Source: JAEXNA01 sp050486105 (lineage in GTDB: Bacteria; Vulcanimicrobiota; Xenobia; Xenobiales; JADMJV01). From it: a stretch of 64,000 nt of DNA. The DNA lies in the NCBI GenBank assembly GCA_050486105.1, contig JBJHCR010000002.1:6484-70483 (forward strand). Direction: 5' to 3'. Below are positions 1 through 7,857 of this stretch, piece by piece (position 1 is the stretch's first letter; each line of letters begins with the position of its first letter). Below the pieces are notes generated by a model. The model searched no databases. It saw only the letters and a list, made by a program, of their open reading frames with translations, and was not told where the DNA came from. The position numbers and the translations under genes were made by a program.

Positions 1-172
1 CTTCACTCAGATCCAAAATCGCCAACCTGCGGTGGGCTAGTCCAACACAGCCTTGCAGGTAGATGTCGTGACCATCAGGACCTCTATGGGCCTGAATTCT
101 GCCCATCCTTTCCAACTGTTCGCGGTCTACCGAAGCCCCATCTCGAAGCAGTATGCCTGCAATCCCACACAT
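1..172 (-). CDS. Asparagine synthetase (glutamine-hydrolysing), N-terminal fragment
   Basis: Partial gene running off the left edge; only the first 57 or so codons are present. The reverse-strand reading starts MCGIAG, with Cys2 as the expected N-terminal nucleophile of the class II glutamine amidotransferase domain. It continues with the HRGPDG and HRRLAILDLS segments typical of the AsnB family, which transfers amide nitrogen from glutamine to aspartate. The start lies 4 bases after the stop of a second complete asnB-like gene, so the two are tandem paralogues in one transcript. The synthetase half is outside the window, so the true substrate cannot be judged; such paralogues are often tied to surface polysaccharide or peptide amidation rather than asparagine supply. 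Confidence 0.85.
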   Translation of the reverse strand, partial: MCGIAGILLRDGASVDREQLERMGRIQAHRGPDGHDIYLQGCVGLAHRRLAILDLSE

Positions 173-176
173 GCTG

Positions 177-2192
177 CTACAGGGGAGCAGCCTCAGCAGT
201 AGGCACCGGCTCTCGACTTGCTCCCGGTACGGCAACCGAAGCCACAGAAAAGTCCACCAACCTTCTGGCTCCTCCACTCTCCTCAACGATCAAACGCGCC
301 GCATCGCCAAGAGGCACCGGCAACACCGAAGCCATGTAGATGTCGTACCAGATCTGAAAAGACAATAGGCTCAGGATCTTGTTGGCTAGGCTGCTCTCAC
401 CCCCTTGGAAGCGATCTAGCAAGGAGCCCACCTCGTGAGCATCAAAAAGTCCGTGTCGATGCAGTTCGCTAGGACTGAGCGCTTCTTTAGCGTAGTCGAA
501 GAGCCAACCCTGAAGCCACTGATTGACCGGCAGCACGAAACCTTCTTTGGGCCGGTCGATGGCCGAGGCCGGCAGAAACGGGCGAGCCACCTTCTTGAGC
601 ACGACCTTCACATCTTGGTCTCGAATCTTAAAGTGCTCCGGGATGCGCGCCGCATACTCCATCACCTGGGTATCCAAGAACGCCGTCCGGATTTCCAAGG
701 AGTGAGCCATGGACAGGCGGTCGGTGAAGGCCAAAACCTGATCTGGCAACTGGGTTCCAAATTCGGCTTCCAAAATACGGTTGGTGGGGTCTTGGGCGGT
801 CAGATTGGAGAACACCCGTTTGAGATGCTGCAAGGTCGAATATCCCCGAAAATCATCTCGAACAGCAGGAGAATAAAGCCTCTCTTTCTCGTGATCCTGA
901 AACACTGTCAGTCGAGCCCGCCAGGTGTAGTCCCGGGAGTCGGCGATGCTTTCCAAGAACTCCCTAGGCTGACCTTCGACGAAGTGACCGAGATCGCCCG
1001 GGTCTCGAGACTCGCCTCGCGCCCTCATCAACTCTGCCACCGGTCGGGCCAATCGGTGGGATAAATATGAGCCGAAAAGCTCGTCGGCCCCGTCTCCGGA
1101 GATGGCCACCTTCACGTGCTTGGCGATTAAGCGGGCCAGAAAATAGGTCGACACCACTCCGGAAAAAGGCTCGTCAAAATGGCTGAGGATAGCCGGAAGT
1201 TCTCGCTGGAAATCAGAGAAATTCATCTGCTCTTCTAGGTGGTCCGTCCCATAGCGAGCCGCGATCTGCCGAGCACAGCGCAGATCCAACTCCTTGCCGG
1301 GAGTCGACGAATCTTGACTATAGGTCAAGGTGAAAGTCTTGATTCGGCCTGAGGCCACCTCGGCCGCCAAGGCCGTTGACAGACTGCTGTCTATTCCTCC
1401 GGACAAGAAGAATCCGATGGGCACATCGGAAACCAAGCGTCGGCGAACTGCCTGCTTAAGACGTGTCGTCAACTCGTGGGCGATCTCGTCCTCGGTCACG
1501 GTATTGGGCAGGGGAGTCCAATCCAGCTTCCAGTATTGATCCTTACGCACGATCCGTCGATTTTTCCAAAGTAGACGGTGCCCGGGCCTAAGCATCTTAA
1601 TTCCCTGGAAGATGGTCATGGGCGCCGGGACGTTCTTGTACGAAAGATAGTGATGGACAGCTTCAAGGTTCAGACGTCGGGGGAAATTCGGGACCACCAA
1701 GAGAGCCTTGATCTCTGAAGCAAACCAGAGGCAGCCTTCGTGCTCCAGATAGTACAAGGGCTTCTTACCTGAGCGGTCCCGCACCAGGAGCCCTTGCTGC
1801 TCAGCCTCGTCGTAGACCGAAATGGCAAACATACCTTCGAGCTTCTGCGGGAAATCTAAGCCAAAGGCGCGATACAGATGAGGGATCAGTTCGGTGTCTC
1901 CATCGGTGGAGAAATCTTCCCTTTGGCAGGCCCCCGAGGCGATCAGCTCATCTCTACGTTCGCGAAAATTGTAGAGCTCACCGTTCTGCGCCGCCCAGAT
2001 GGTCTTGCTAGGCTCGCACAGGGGCTGCCGACCATGGGCCAAATCAATTATAGAAAGCCGACGCGCTCCCAGGGTATAGCCCTCACCATAGACTAGGTGC
2101 TGGTCGTCGGGACCTCGGTGGGCCAAAACCCGCAGCATTCGAGCCACCACCTCCGGGACTCTGGTTCCGAACACGCCTGCGATACCGCACAT
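177..2192 (-). CDS. asnB: Asparagine synthetase (glutamine-hydrolysing), AsnB family
   Basis: 671 residues, slightly longer than typical AsnB (about 550-650). The N-terminal class II amidotransferase domain (about 1-220) starts MCGIAGVFG with nucleophile Cys2 and carries HRGPDD and RRLSIIDL. The C-terminal ATP-pyrophosphatase domain (about 235-600) has the PP-loop motif SGGIDSS and the SGDGADELFG segment. The family makes asparagine from aspartate, glutamine and ATP in the cytoplasm. The ATG is preceded by a purine-rich ribosome site (GAGGAGAGG, 7 bases upstream). It is the first gene of a tandem pair with another MCGIAG protein 4 bases downstream. The last 40 residues are poorly conserved. 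Family assignment is secure; whether it serves free asparagine or a secondary product is open. Confidence 0.93.
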   Translation of the reverse strand: MCGIAGVFGTRVPEVVARMLRVLAHRGPDDQHLVYGEGYTLGARRLSIIDLAHGRQPLCEPSKTIWAAQNGELYNFRERRDELIASGACQREDFSTDGDTELIPHLYRAFGLDFPQKLEGMFAISVYDEAEQQGLLVRDRSGKKPLYYLEHEGCLWFASEIKALLVVPNFPRRLNLEAVHHYLSYKNVPAPMTIFQGIKMLRPGHRLLWKNRRIVRKDQYWKLDWTPLPNTVTEDEIAHELTTRLKQAVRRRLVSDVPIGFFLSGGIDSSLSTALAAEVASGRIKTFTLTYSQDSSTPGKELDLRCARQIAARYGTDHLEEQMNFSDFQRELPAILSHFDEPFSGVVSTYFLARLIAKHVKVAISGDGADELFGSYLSHRLARPVAELMRARGESRDPGDLGHFVEGQPREFLESIADSRDYTWRARLTVFQDHEKERLYSPAVRDDFRGYSTLQHLKRVFSNLTAQDPTNRILEAEFGTQLPDQVLAFTDRLSMAHSLEIRTAFLDTQVMEYAARIPEHFKIRDQDVKVVLKKVARPFLPASAIDRPKEGFVLPVNQWLQGWLFDYAKEALSPSELHRHGLFDAHEVGSLLDRFQGGESSLANKILSLLSFQIWYDIYMASVLPVPLGDAARLIVEESGGARRLVDFSVASVAVPGASREPVPTAEAAPL

Positions 2193-2308
2193 AACGCTAC
2201 CTCTCCTCGCACCGTCGACACCCCAAAACGGTCCTCATTCTTCGCGCCCCTCGTTATCGGTCGGTGAGGGTTGCACCTTGAGGCTTCTTTTGCCCTGGGT
2301 CGGAGATG

Positions 2309-2836
2309 CTAAACAGACCACTGACTTCTCAGAACGGCCATCCTGACCACATCACTGAACTCTCCGTCCAGGAAGAATTCTTCCCTCAGCAACCCCTCTT
2401 CACGAAATCCGGATTTCTCAAAAGCCTTTTTCGCTCGAGGATTCCGGGCACTGACATACAGATAAACCTTGTTTAGCCCCAATTTGGCGAAAGCAAACTT
2501 CAGCAAGAGTCGACAGGCTCTGGTGCCGTACCCTCGCCCCTGGACCTTGGCCTCGCCCAAAAGAATCCTCAGCTCGGCGTTCCTATTGATCCAATGGATA
2601 TTGTGCAGCCAGACGTTTCCTAAGTAGCGATCGTCCTTCAAGGTTCTCACCGCAAAGACTGCGTTCTTGGGGTCTTGCACCGTCTGCCGATACCAGGCTT
2701 CATGCTGCTCGAGACTCACCGGAAGTGCCCGTCCCAATAGAGTCGACAAAGCCTCGTCATTGACCCAGCTTCGATAAATGTCCGCGTCTTCGGGTTCGAA
2801 TGGGGCCAATCTGATTTCCTCATCGGATACGATCAC
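2309..2836 (-). CDS. GNAT-family N-acetyltransferase (RimJ/RimL-like)
   Basis: 175 residues, the usual size for a single GNAT domain. It begins with the RLAPFEPEDAD type of strand/loop, has the acetyl-CoA pyrophosphate loop near GRGYGTRA and the late segment NPRAKKAFEKSGF typical of the RimJ/RimL branch, which acetylates N-terminal amines of proteins or small amines. GTG start with GAGGTG just upstream. It lies 9 bases after the Nudix gene and is probably cotranscribed with it and the glycosidase further upstream. The acceptor substrate cannot be inferred. Confidence 0.85.
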   Translation of the reverse strand: MIVSDEEIRLAPFEPEDADIYRSWVNDEALSTLLGRALPVSLEQHEAWYRQTVQDPKNAVFAVRTLKDDRYLGNVWLHNIHWINRNAELRILLGEAKVQGRGYGTRACRLLLKFAFAKLGLNKVYLYVSARNPRAKKAFEKSGFREEGLLREEFFLDGEFSDVVRMAVLRSQWSV

Positions 2837-2845
2837 CGCTGCACC

Positions 2846-3316
2846 TCACATATATTTCAGCAGGCCCTCAGCCTTGACGAGGATCTTCTTCTCATTCAGA
2901 TAGGAAAGCTTCTTCTTAGCCACTCCAATATCGAACCACCCCACAGTATCGGCTTCCTGGTCTCTAGGCTGAGCGTTCTCCTGCACCAGACGCATGAGAA
3001 AAAACGTCACGGTCTTATGGTAGAATGTGGAGTTCTCTTTCAAAAAGAAGTAGTATTCGATGGACTCAAGCTTTTCCAAAACCTTCCCCACATGGCCGGT
3101 CTCTTCAAGAATCTCGCGCTCGGCGGTCTGCTCCAGGGTCTCTCCCTTATCGACTCTCCCTTTTGGAAAGGCCCACACTCGATGACCCTTCTTGGCCACC
3201 AGACAGACCTGAACCCGACTGCCTCGTTTCTTCACCAATAGCCCCCCAGCCGAGTGCTGTTCGGCTTTTCGGCCGCCAAAGAAGGCTCTCGGGGGCGGAG
3301 CGCCTTCATTCTCCGC
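2846..3316 (-). CDS. Nudix hydrolase
   Basis: About 156 residues with a clear Nudix box (G-x5-E-x7-REILEETG). The family hydrolyses nucleoside diphosphates linked to another moiety; the AFPKGRVDKGE context resembles the diadenosine-polyphosphate/MutT-like group. No ATG is in frame near the start. I chose a TTG at 3316 because GAGGA sits about 8 bases before it and it overlaps the upstream glycosidase stop by only 11 bases; a TTG at 3367 would give 17 more residues but a 62-base overlap. Cytoplasmic; part of the glycosidase-Nudix-GNAT gene run. Confidence 0.85.
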   Translation of the reverse strand, partial: AENEGAPPPRAFFGGRKAEQHSAGGLLVKKRGSRVQVCLVAKKGHRVWAFPKGRVDKGETLEQTAEREILEETGHVGKVLEKLESIEYYFFLKENSTFYHKTVTFFLMRLVQENAQPRDQEADTVGWFDIGVAKKKLSYLNEKKILVKAEGLLKYM

Positions 3317-4814
3317 CAAAATCGAGATCCTCGGTCTGTTGTCTCTTGAACTGAACGTCCCGGGCAAAACTGAGGTCGAAGAACACCCACCCGTCGGAAT
3401 CTACTCCACCGTTGCGGGTGTACGCTAGCCTTGAAATCCCAGGGAAGACCTTGATGGGGCGCCTTTCGTTTCGCTCCTTGGCCATCTTCTGATAGTCGCG
3501 AACTAAGGTACGGATGATATAGGGATGATACTCATACATCATGGGCACCACAAAATCCACTGGCCAATCGAGCCAAGCTTGAGCTGAATAGTCGTATCCC
3601 GAACTTCGAAAGCGATTCTGGTCTCGGTCTCGATAGTACAGGGGTAGGACGGCGGCCGACAACGGAAACCTCCGAGGCATCACCGCTCTAATCTCGGTGA
3701 CCAGTTCCGCCAAGGAAGCTTGGCGAAGCTCGAGTTCCTGCTGCAAGGCTCGATAGGTCCTCATCTGCTCGGGATCGGAAGCACTGAAGTAACGAATGCT
3801 CCCATCCTCGATGCCCAAATTTTGAGAGAGGCCTTGCCCGTCGACCGGATAGCGAATGTGGTCTAGGTGAAGTCCACCCAGGCCCGGGTGGGTGGACACG
3901 ATGTTCTGGCACACCTCCAATAAGGTCTGCCTGACCACAGGATGGGCCGGGTTCACGTAGATCGGTCTCAGGCGCTTTCCCCGAGGTGCCGGAAACGGAT
4001 CCTGATCCGTTGCCAAGAGTAAGAAATCCGGACGGTCTCCTCCAGCCTTGATGATTTCCGCGATCAACACCCCGATGGGACGGCCCTGGGTTCGATATCC
4101 AGCTTGCCGCAACAGAGACTCTAGCTCCCTAACATCGCAGCCTCGGTCAAAGATCTCGGCGGCGGCGGCCACCACGGCGACTGGAATCAGGTCCCCAAGA
4201 GTGGCCCTCTCCTGCTGCTCATATCCCGGACGAACGGTGCGTCCCTGGGCAAACTCGAGTTGTTCTGCCTGGATCCGCAAATATTCGCTCATCAAGGAAG
4301 CCCAGACTGAAAGCCCATCGTGCCACGGCAACATGACATCGGTGTTGTCCATCCTCCAATAGAAAAGATGGATCCAAGCGTGGATTTCAACTCCGACTTT
4401 CTGTCCCTCGTCGATAAAGATTTGCAACGGATCGTGGACCACGCCGTACTCGGCTCGATAGGGCCACCAAAGATGGGGATATACGGGGGAGGTGTTGGTG
4501 CCGGGTCGATAGGTGAGCACCTGAGGCAGTCCCTGTTCGGAAGACAGGGAAATGGTTGGACAAATACCGTAGCCTCTCAGAAAGGTTTCCAAGAAAACGG
4601 TGTCCACTCCCGCCCGGGCCAAATTCGACAAGACTTCCTGAGCCGAGGCGCGCACTTCAGCCTCGCTGTATTTACGCTCCCCTGGAAACAGCCAATCCGG
4701 AGAGAGCCAAACCCCCGACATTTCCTGGCCTTGCACCGGAAAAATCAGGGACATCAGAATGATCATCGAAAGGAGTGCTCTGACTCTTATTGGGCGAGAG
4801 AAGATTAATGGCAT
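3306..4814 (-). CDS. Secreted family-10-like glycosidase (GHL10/DUF187 type)
   Basis: 502 residues with an N-terminal signal peptide (hydrophobic stretch about 12-27 ending near VQGQ). The mature part shows the GHL10 hallmarks: GVWLS at the start, a long TIM-barrel segment, HAWIHLFYW, a GLHLDHIRYP motif near the middle and PMMYEYHP late. The family is predicted to act on glycans outside the cytoplasm; YngK-like proteins are examples. It is the promoter-proximal gene of the minus-strand run that includes Nudix, GNAT and the two asnB genes, and faces a divergent prepilin operon across about 200 bases. The polysaccharide substrate is unknown. Confidence 0.8.
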   Translation of the reverse strand: MPLIFSRPIRVRALLSMIILMSLIFPVQGQEMSGVWLSPDWLFPGERKYSEAEVRASAQEVLSNLARAGVDTVFLETFLRGYGICPTISLSSEQGLPQVLTYRPGTNTSPVYPHLWWPYRAEYGVVHDPLQIFIDEGQKVGVEIHAWIHLFYWRMDNTDVMLPWHDGLSVWASLMSEYLRIQAEQLEFAQGRTVRPGYEQQERATLGDLIPVAVVAAAAEIFDRGCDVRELESLLRQAGYRTQGRPIGVLIAEIIKAGGDRPDFLLLATDQDPFPAPRGKRLRPIYVNPAHPVVRQTLLEVCQNIVSTHPGLGGLHLDHIRYPVDGQGLSQNLGIEDGSIRYFSASDPEQMRTYRALQQELELRQASLAELVTEIRAVMPRRFPLSAAVLPLYYRDRDQNRFRSSGYDYSAQAWLDWPVDFVVPMMYEYHPYIIRTLVRDYQKMAKERNERRPIKVFPGISRLAYTRNGGVDSDGWVFFDLSFARDVQFKRQQTEDLDFGGE

Positions 4815-4992
4815 CGGAATGCGGTTCTTGACCTAGCATGCGATCCCTTTAGAGGAGAACTCATGCTCAGGAAAGTTCGGGAAAGAGCCAGGGAGAGCAA
4901 GCATTCATTCAGAATTCTTGAAGTCTGAAGCCTGCAGACTATCTCGACGAAAACTTTCGATTCTTCTATGTCATAAAACGTTCAAGACTTTC

Positions 4993-5001
4993 TGTTATAC
5001 T
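4993..5001 (+). promoter_or_regulatory. Extended -10 promoter of prepilin operon
   Basis: TGTTATACT fits the extended -10 pattern TG-n-TATAAT with one mismatch and sits 20 bases before the ATG of the first prepilin-like gene. There is no good -35 hexamer, as is usual with extended -10 elements. The same TG-n-TATACT element, followed in both cases by TACCA, occurs before the other prepilin-like gene at 44.7 kb. Confidence 0.5.
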
Positions 5002-5003
5002 TA

Positions 5004-5015
5004 CCACTTAAGTGG
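5004..5015. promoter_or_regulatory. Perfect 12-base palindrome at promoter start region
   Basis: CCACTTAAGTGG is a perfect inverted repeat with no spacer, lying 3 bases after the -10 element and 5 bases before the ATG at 5021. The expected transcription start falls inside it. The position suits an operator for a repressor, but no regulator is identified. Confidence 0.35.
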
Positions 5016-5020
5016 AATCA

Positions 5021-5527
5021 ATGAAGGCTAAAACATGGTTCGAGAGAACTCCAACCGAGTCGGATCAAACAGGGTTAACGCTCATCGAGACGATGCTGGC
5101 ATGCATCATGTTGAGCCTCATCATTGTTAGTGTACTGGGCTTGCTTGGCAGCCTCTTGGTGGCTAGTACCAAAACCAGTGACAGCACGGCTGGAGTCTTT
5201 GTGGCCCAATACGTGCTCGATAAGTGTACCTCTGCTGGACCGCCCAGCCCCACAGGAGGATCAGAAGAGGGGACACGCAAACTCTTGACTCACGAGCTTG
5301 ACCATCCCCTCGACTTTCATTACAGGGCGGATTGGCGCCTAATAGGAGAGCCCGGAAGTTATCTTGACGCCCAAGGGCGACGCCAAACCAATCAGTTCGC
5401 CAAGGCTTTGTATCACGTCAGGGTCACAGTCTGGTGGATGGTAGAGGACGCCGAAGACATGAGATTGGAGGGAGGGGGACGACGCTCCGTCCTATTGGAA
5501 AGAGTGATCGAGTTCGAACCCAAATGA
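5021..5527 (+). CDS. Prepilin-like protein (type IV pilin/pseudopilin)
   Basis: 168 residues. A short basic leader is followed by a type III signal (TG, then LTLIETML with the conserved Glu at +5 of the mature form) and a continuous hydrophobic helix of about 20 residues. These are the hallmarks of pilins and pseudopilins cleaved by a PilD-type peptidase and assembled into an envelope-spanning filament. The remaining 115 residues are a variable globular part. I chose ATG 5021; a GTG at 5012 in frame would add three residues but lies almost at the predicted transcription start. The gene overlaps the next prepilin-like gene by 4 bases. PilV/GspI-like minor pilin is the best guess. Confidence 0.75.
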   Translation: MKAKTWFERTPTESDQTGLTLIETMLACIMLSLIIVSVLGLLGSLLVASTKTSDSTAGVFVAQYVLDKCTSAGPPSPTGGSEEGTRKLLTHELDHPLDFHYRADWRLIGEPGSYLDAQGRRQTNQFAKALYHVRVTVWWMVEDAEDMRLEGGGRRSVLLERVIEFEPK

Positions 5528-6228
5528 GGTGCTTCGCCAGAGCGAGTTGCCCAAAGGTCAAGGGATTTACCATCACGGAAGCGCTGGTGACCAGCCTGGT
5601 CTTCAGTTTCTTTGTGACAGTCGTTTTCTTGACTATTGCCTGGGGATTTCGCACCTTTTCCCTAGCCGTAGCCCGCTCCGACGTCAGCACCGAAGCTCGA
5701 AGACTGGCTCTCTTTATGGAAACCGAACTGCTCACTTCGGACTACTTCTCCGTAAGTACGGTCAGTAGGTCCGTTCGCAACGACAGAAGAGATGGGCTGT
5801 GCTTCGTTTCCCGCAACGACTGGTCCCACCCCAACTCTTATGATGCCATTGAAGGTCGACCAGCTTGGAACCGATACTTTGTGTTTTACGTCACCACCGA
5901 ACAACCGACCGGTTCGTTCATTCGGGCGGTCATCAATCCTAGCGACAGCAGCGAAGTTGGACCTTTCGTTTACGGCCCATTTGCCGCTAACCCGGCAACC
6001 TATCTCACCAATGACCCTTCTCAGAACGTAGGCACGGATGTCGAAATGGCTCGAGTGATCGCCTCATCCGTGAAGAGCTTTACCGTAGAGAAGATCCCCT
6101 CTACACAGGAGGTGGATATGCGGATCCTTCTGCGTCAAAATTCTGTCATAAGCCGGAGAGGAGACGGAAAGAGGGAAGGCGGGACCTTCGAAGTTCACTA
6201 TCGAGTAGCCCCCCGCAACACAATGTGA
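5524..6228 (+). CDS. Prepilin-like protein, PilW/GspJ-like
   Basis: 234 residues. The start ATG overlaps the upstream stop (ATGA). The N-terminus carries KGFTITEALV, a G|F cleavage site with Glu at +5, followed by a hydrophobic helix to about residue 45. The long variable C-terminal part (about 190 residues) fits a large minor pilin. No filament machinery (PilB, PilC, PilD) is in the window, so these minor pilins must use components encoded elsewhere. Some reading through MDGRGRRR upstream of 5524 is an open frame but would overlap the previous gene by about 90 bases and is rejected as the start. Confidence 0.72.
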   Translation: MRCFARASCPKVKGFTITEALVTSLVFSFFVTVVFLTIAWGFRTFSLAVARSDVSTEARRLALFMETELLTSDYFSVSTVSRSVRNDRRDGLCFVSRNDWSHPNSYDAIEGRPAWNRYFVFYVTTEQPTGSFIRAVINPSDSSEVGPFVYGPFAANPATYLTNDPSQNVGTDVEMARVIASSVKSFTVEKIPSTQEVDMRILLRQNSVISRRGDGKREGGTFEVHYRVAPRNTM

Positions 6229-6438
6229 TTCCATTGTCCAGGACCTCAGCGAACCCTGGCGACCCCCCCTTCGAGCCTCTGGCCTGGGCACGAATTCCGT
6301 GTCTCGACAGTCCTTGAGCAGCTGCTTTCAAAACACTGCGGAGCCGAGACGAGAAGGGGCCCACCGAGATCGGAACTCAAAGGTGGATAAATGGTAAACA
6401 CCCAAAACGGAGAACTGCTCGGCTAGAGAACTTGAGTA

Positions 6439-7857
6439 ATGAACCCAGACCTTCCCTCGACGAGTCAGGATAGTTGCCCGTTTTCCAGCGACGGCGAGTA
6501 CCTCGACCAACTGGTCCAATTAAAAATCCGGCCTTTGGCTTGGGCCCTGGTAGCCATTTGCGCCTTCGTTTTCGTCTTCCGAGCGGCTACCATGACAGGA
6601 AGAACCCAGGTCTTTCAACTCCTGATCATCAGCTGCACTGCCGGAGGCGCCTTGCTTCTCTTGGCGCTTCTCCCTAGGATCCCATCCCGCTTCTCCCATG
6701 GGGTACTCTGTTTTCTGACCATACTGGCCGCCGCCGCCCAAGGCCTTTCAGCCCTCAACTCCGAGACTGAGACCTTCCAAGGTTTCTTGCTCCTCATCGC
6801 CCTAAGCTTGGGCCTCGTGATGTACCGACTTGCTTGGGCCCTCCTGGGTGCCTGCATCGCTCTAGGAATATGGATCATCTGGGACACCTGGAAATTTGGC
6901 TCGCCGAACTTTGACACCATCACCATAGTCACCATCAGCTTGGTTTTGGTTACGACCTACCTTCATATTCGCAGGGCCACCATGCTTTCCACCCTGGCTC
7001 TGTCAAACAGTGTCCAACAGCAGAGCCAAAATCTCCATCAAGCTTTGGAAGCTCAACAGCGCAATCGTGAACTGCTCTGCCTCCGTGTCGCTGAACGTGA
7101 ACGACAACTCGAACAGGCCCTTCAGTCTCTCCAGTCAAGCGTCTTGCAACAACGCTCTCTACAAGGTTTCATTGAAAAGCGGAGACGCTGGGAATCTCTC
7201 GCTCGGATCGGCACCACCACGGGGAAATCGCTGCAAGAACAACTTTTGTTGGTGCAAGCCGAGTTAGAGGAGATTCAGAGCAAAGTTCCCTCGACGGGAG
7301 ATGAGCTACATTATTTCGAGGAGATCCGCAAAGCCACCGAACAGAGCTTGAGGCTCAACACCAAGCTTCTCGCCTTCGGCCAAATCCTGAAACTTAATCT
7401 GGAAAACCGATCGGTGTCGTCTTTGCTGCAAGACGTTTGGGACCCTCTCTTGGAAAAGCTGCAGGAAAAATTTGAAGTAGAAACTCTGATCCACCAACCT
7501 GAAACCGAAGTCCTGGTCGATTCCGTGCTTTTTGGAGGCGCCTTGAGCGAACTTTTGACCAATGCTCAAGACGCCATGCCGATGGGTGGCAAGATTACGC
7601 TTGAGGCCGATGGAGGACCTATGGGATGCCTCTTTACCCTCTCCGACACCGGAATGGGAATTCCCGCCGGCAAGAGAGAGCAAGTCTTCGAACCATTTTT
7701 CACAACCAAAACTCTTGGTTCCGGGATGGGGCTACCCTCCGCTCTCGGGGTCCTTGAACAGCACGGAGGTTGGCTAAAAATCGATTCTCACCCAGGGTGT
7801 GGAGCCCAGGTTGTCTTCTGGCTCCCGAAAGGGCCAGAGATTGAAGCATCACCGTGA
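6439..7857 (+). CDS. Membrane histidine-kinase-like ATPase lacking the phospho-acceptor His
   Basis: 472 residues. About six membrane segments fill residues 30-175, then a coiled coil (about 180-240) and a dimerisation-like helix pair. Aligned to the usual NtrB-type H-box (GRLAGGIAHDFNN), the segment here reads ARIGTTTGKSLQE, so the phosphorylated His is replaced by Lys263. The HATPase_c domain (about 350-465) is intact: N-box ELLTNAQDA, DTGMG, the EPFFTTK segment and a GSGMGL glycine loop. It should bind and hydrolyse ATP but cannot autophosphorylate in the normal way. Its stop overlaps the GTG start of a paralogous kinase with the opposite defect, which suggests a working heterodimer. Periplasmic sensing region is minimal. 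Confidence 0.8.
   Translation: MNPDLPSTSQDSCPFSSDGEYLDQLVQLKIRPLAWALVAICAFVFVFRAATMTGRTQVFQLLIISCTAGGALLLLALLPRIPSRFSHGVLCFLTILAAAAQGLSALNSETETFQGFLLLIALSLGLVMYRLAWALLGACIALGIWIIWDTWKFGSPNFDTITIVTISLVLVTTYLHIRRATMLSTLALSNSVQQQSQNLHQALEAQQRNRELLCLRVAERERQLEQALQSLQSSVLQQRSLQGFIEKRRRWESLARIGTTTGKSLQEQLLLVQAELEEIQSKVPSTGDELHYFEEIRKATEQSLRLNTKLLAFGQILKLNLENRSVSSLLQDVWDPLLEKLQEKFEVETLIHQPETEVLVDSVLFGGALSELLTNAQDAMPMGGKITLEADGGPMGCLFTLSDTGMGIPAGKREQVFEPFFTTKTLGSGMGLPSALGVLEQHGGWLKIDSHPGCGAQVVFWLPKGPEIEASP

Noticed and set aside
435..1064. Long plus-strand open frame inside the asnB gene
   Set aside because: It is a shadow of the strong minus-strand AsnB frame, with no ribosome site and no recognisable domain.
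5505..5530. T-loop-like GTTCGAACC, considered as a tRNA
   Set aside because: It is at the end of the prepilin coding frame and there are no matching acceptor or anticodon arms.
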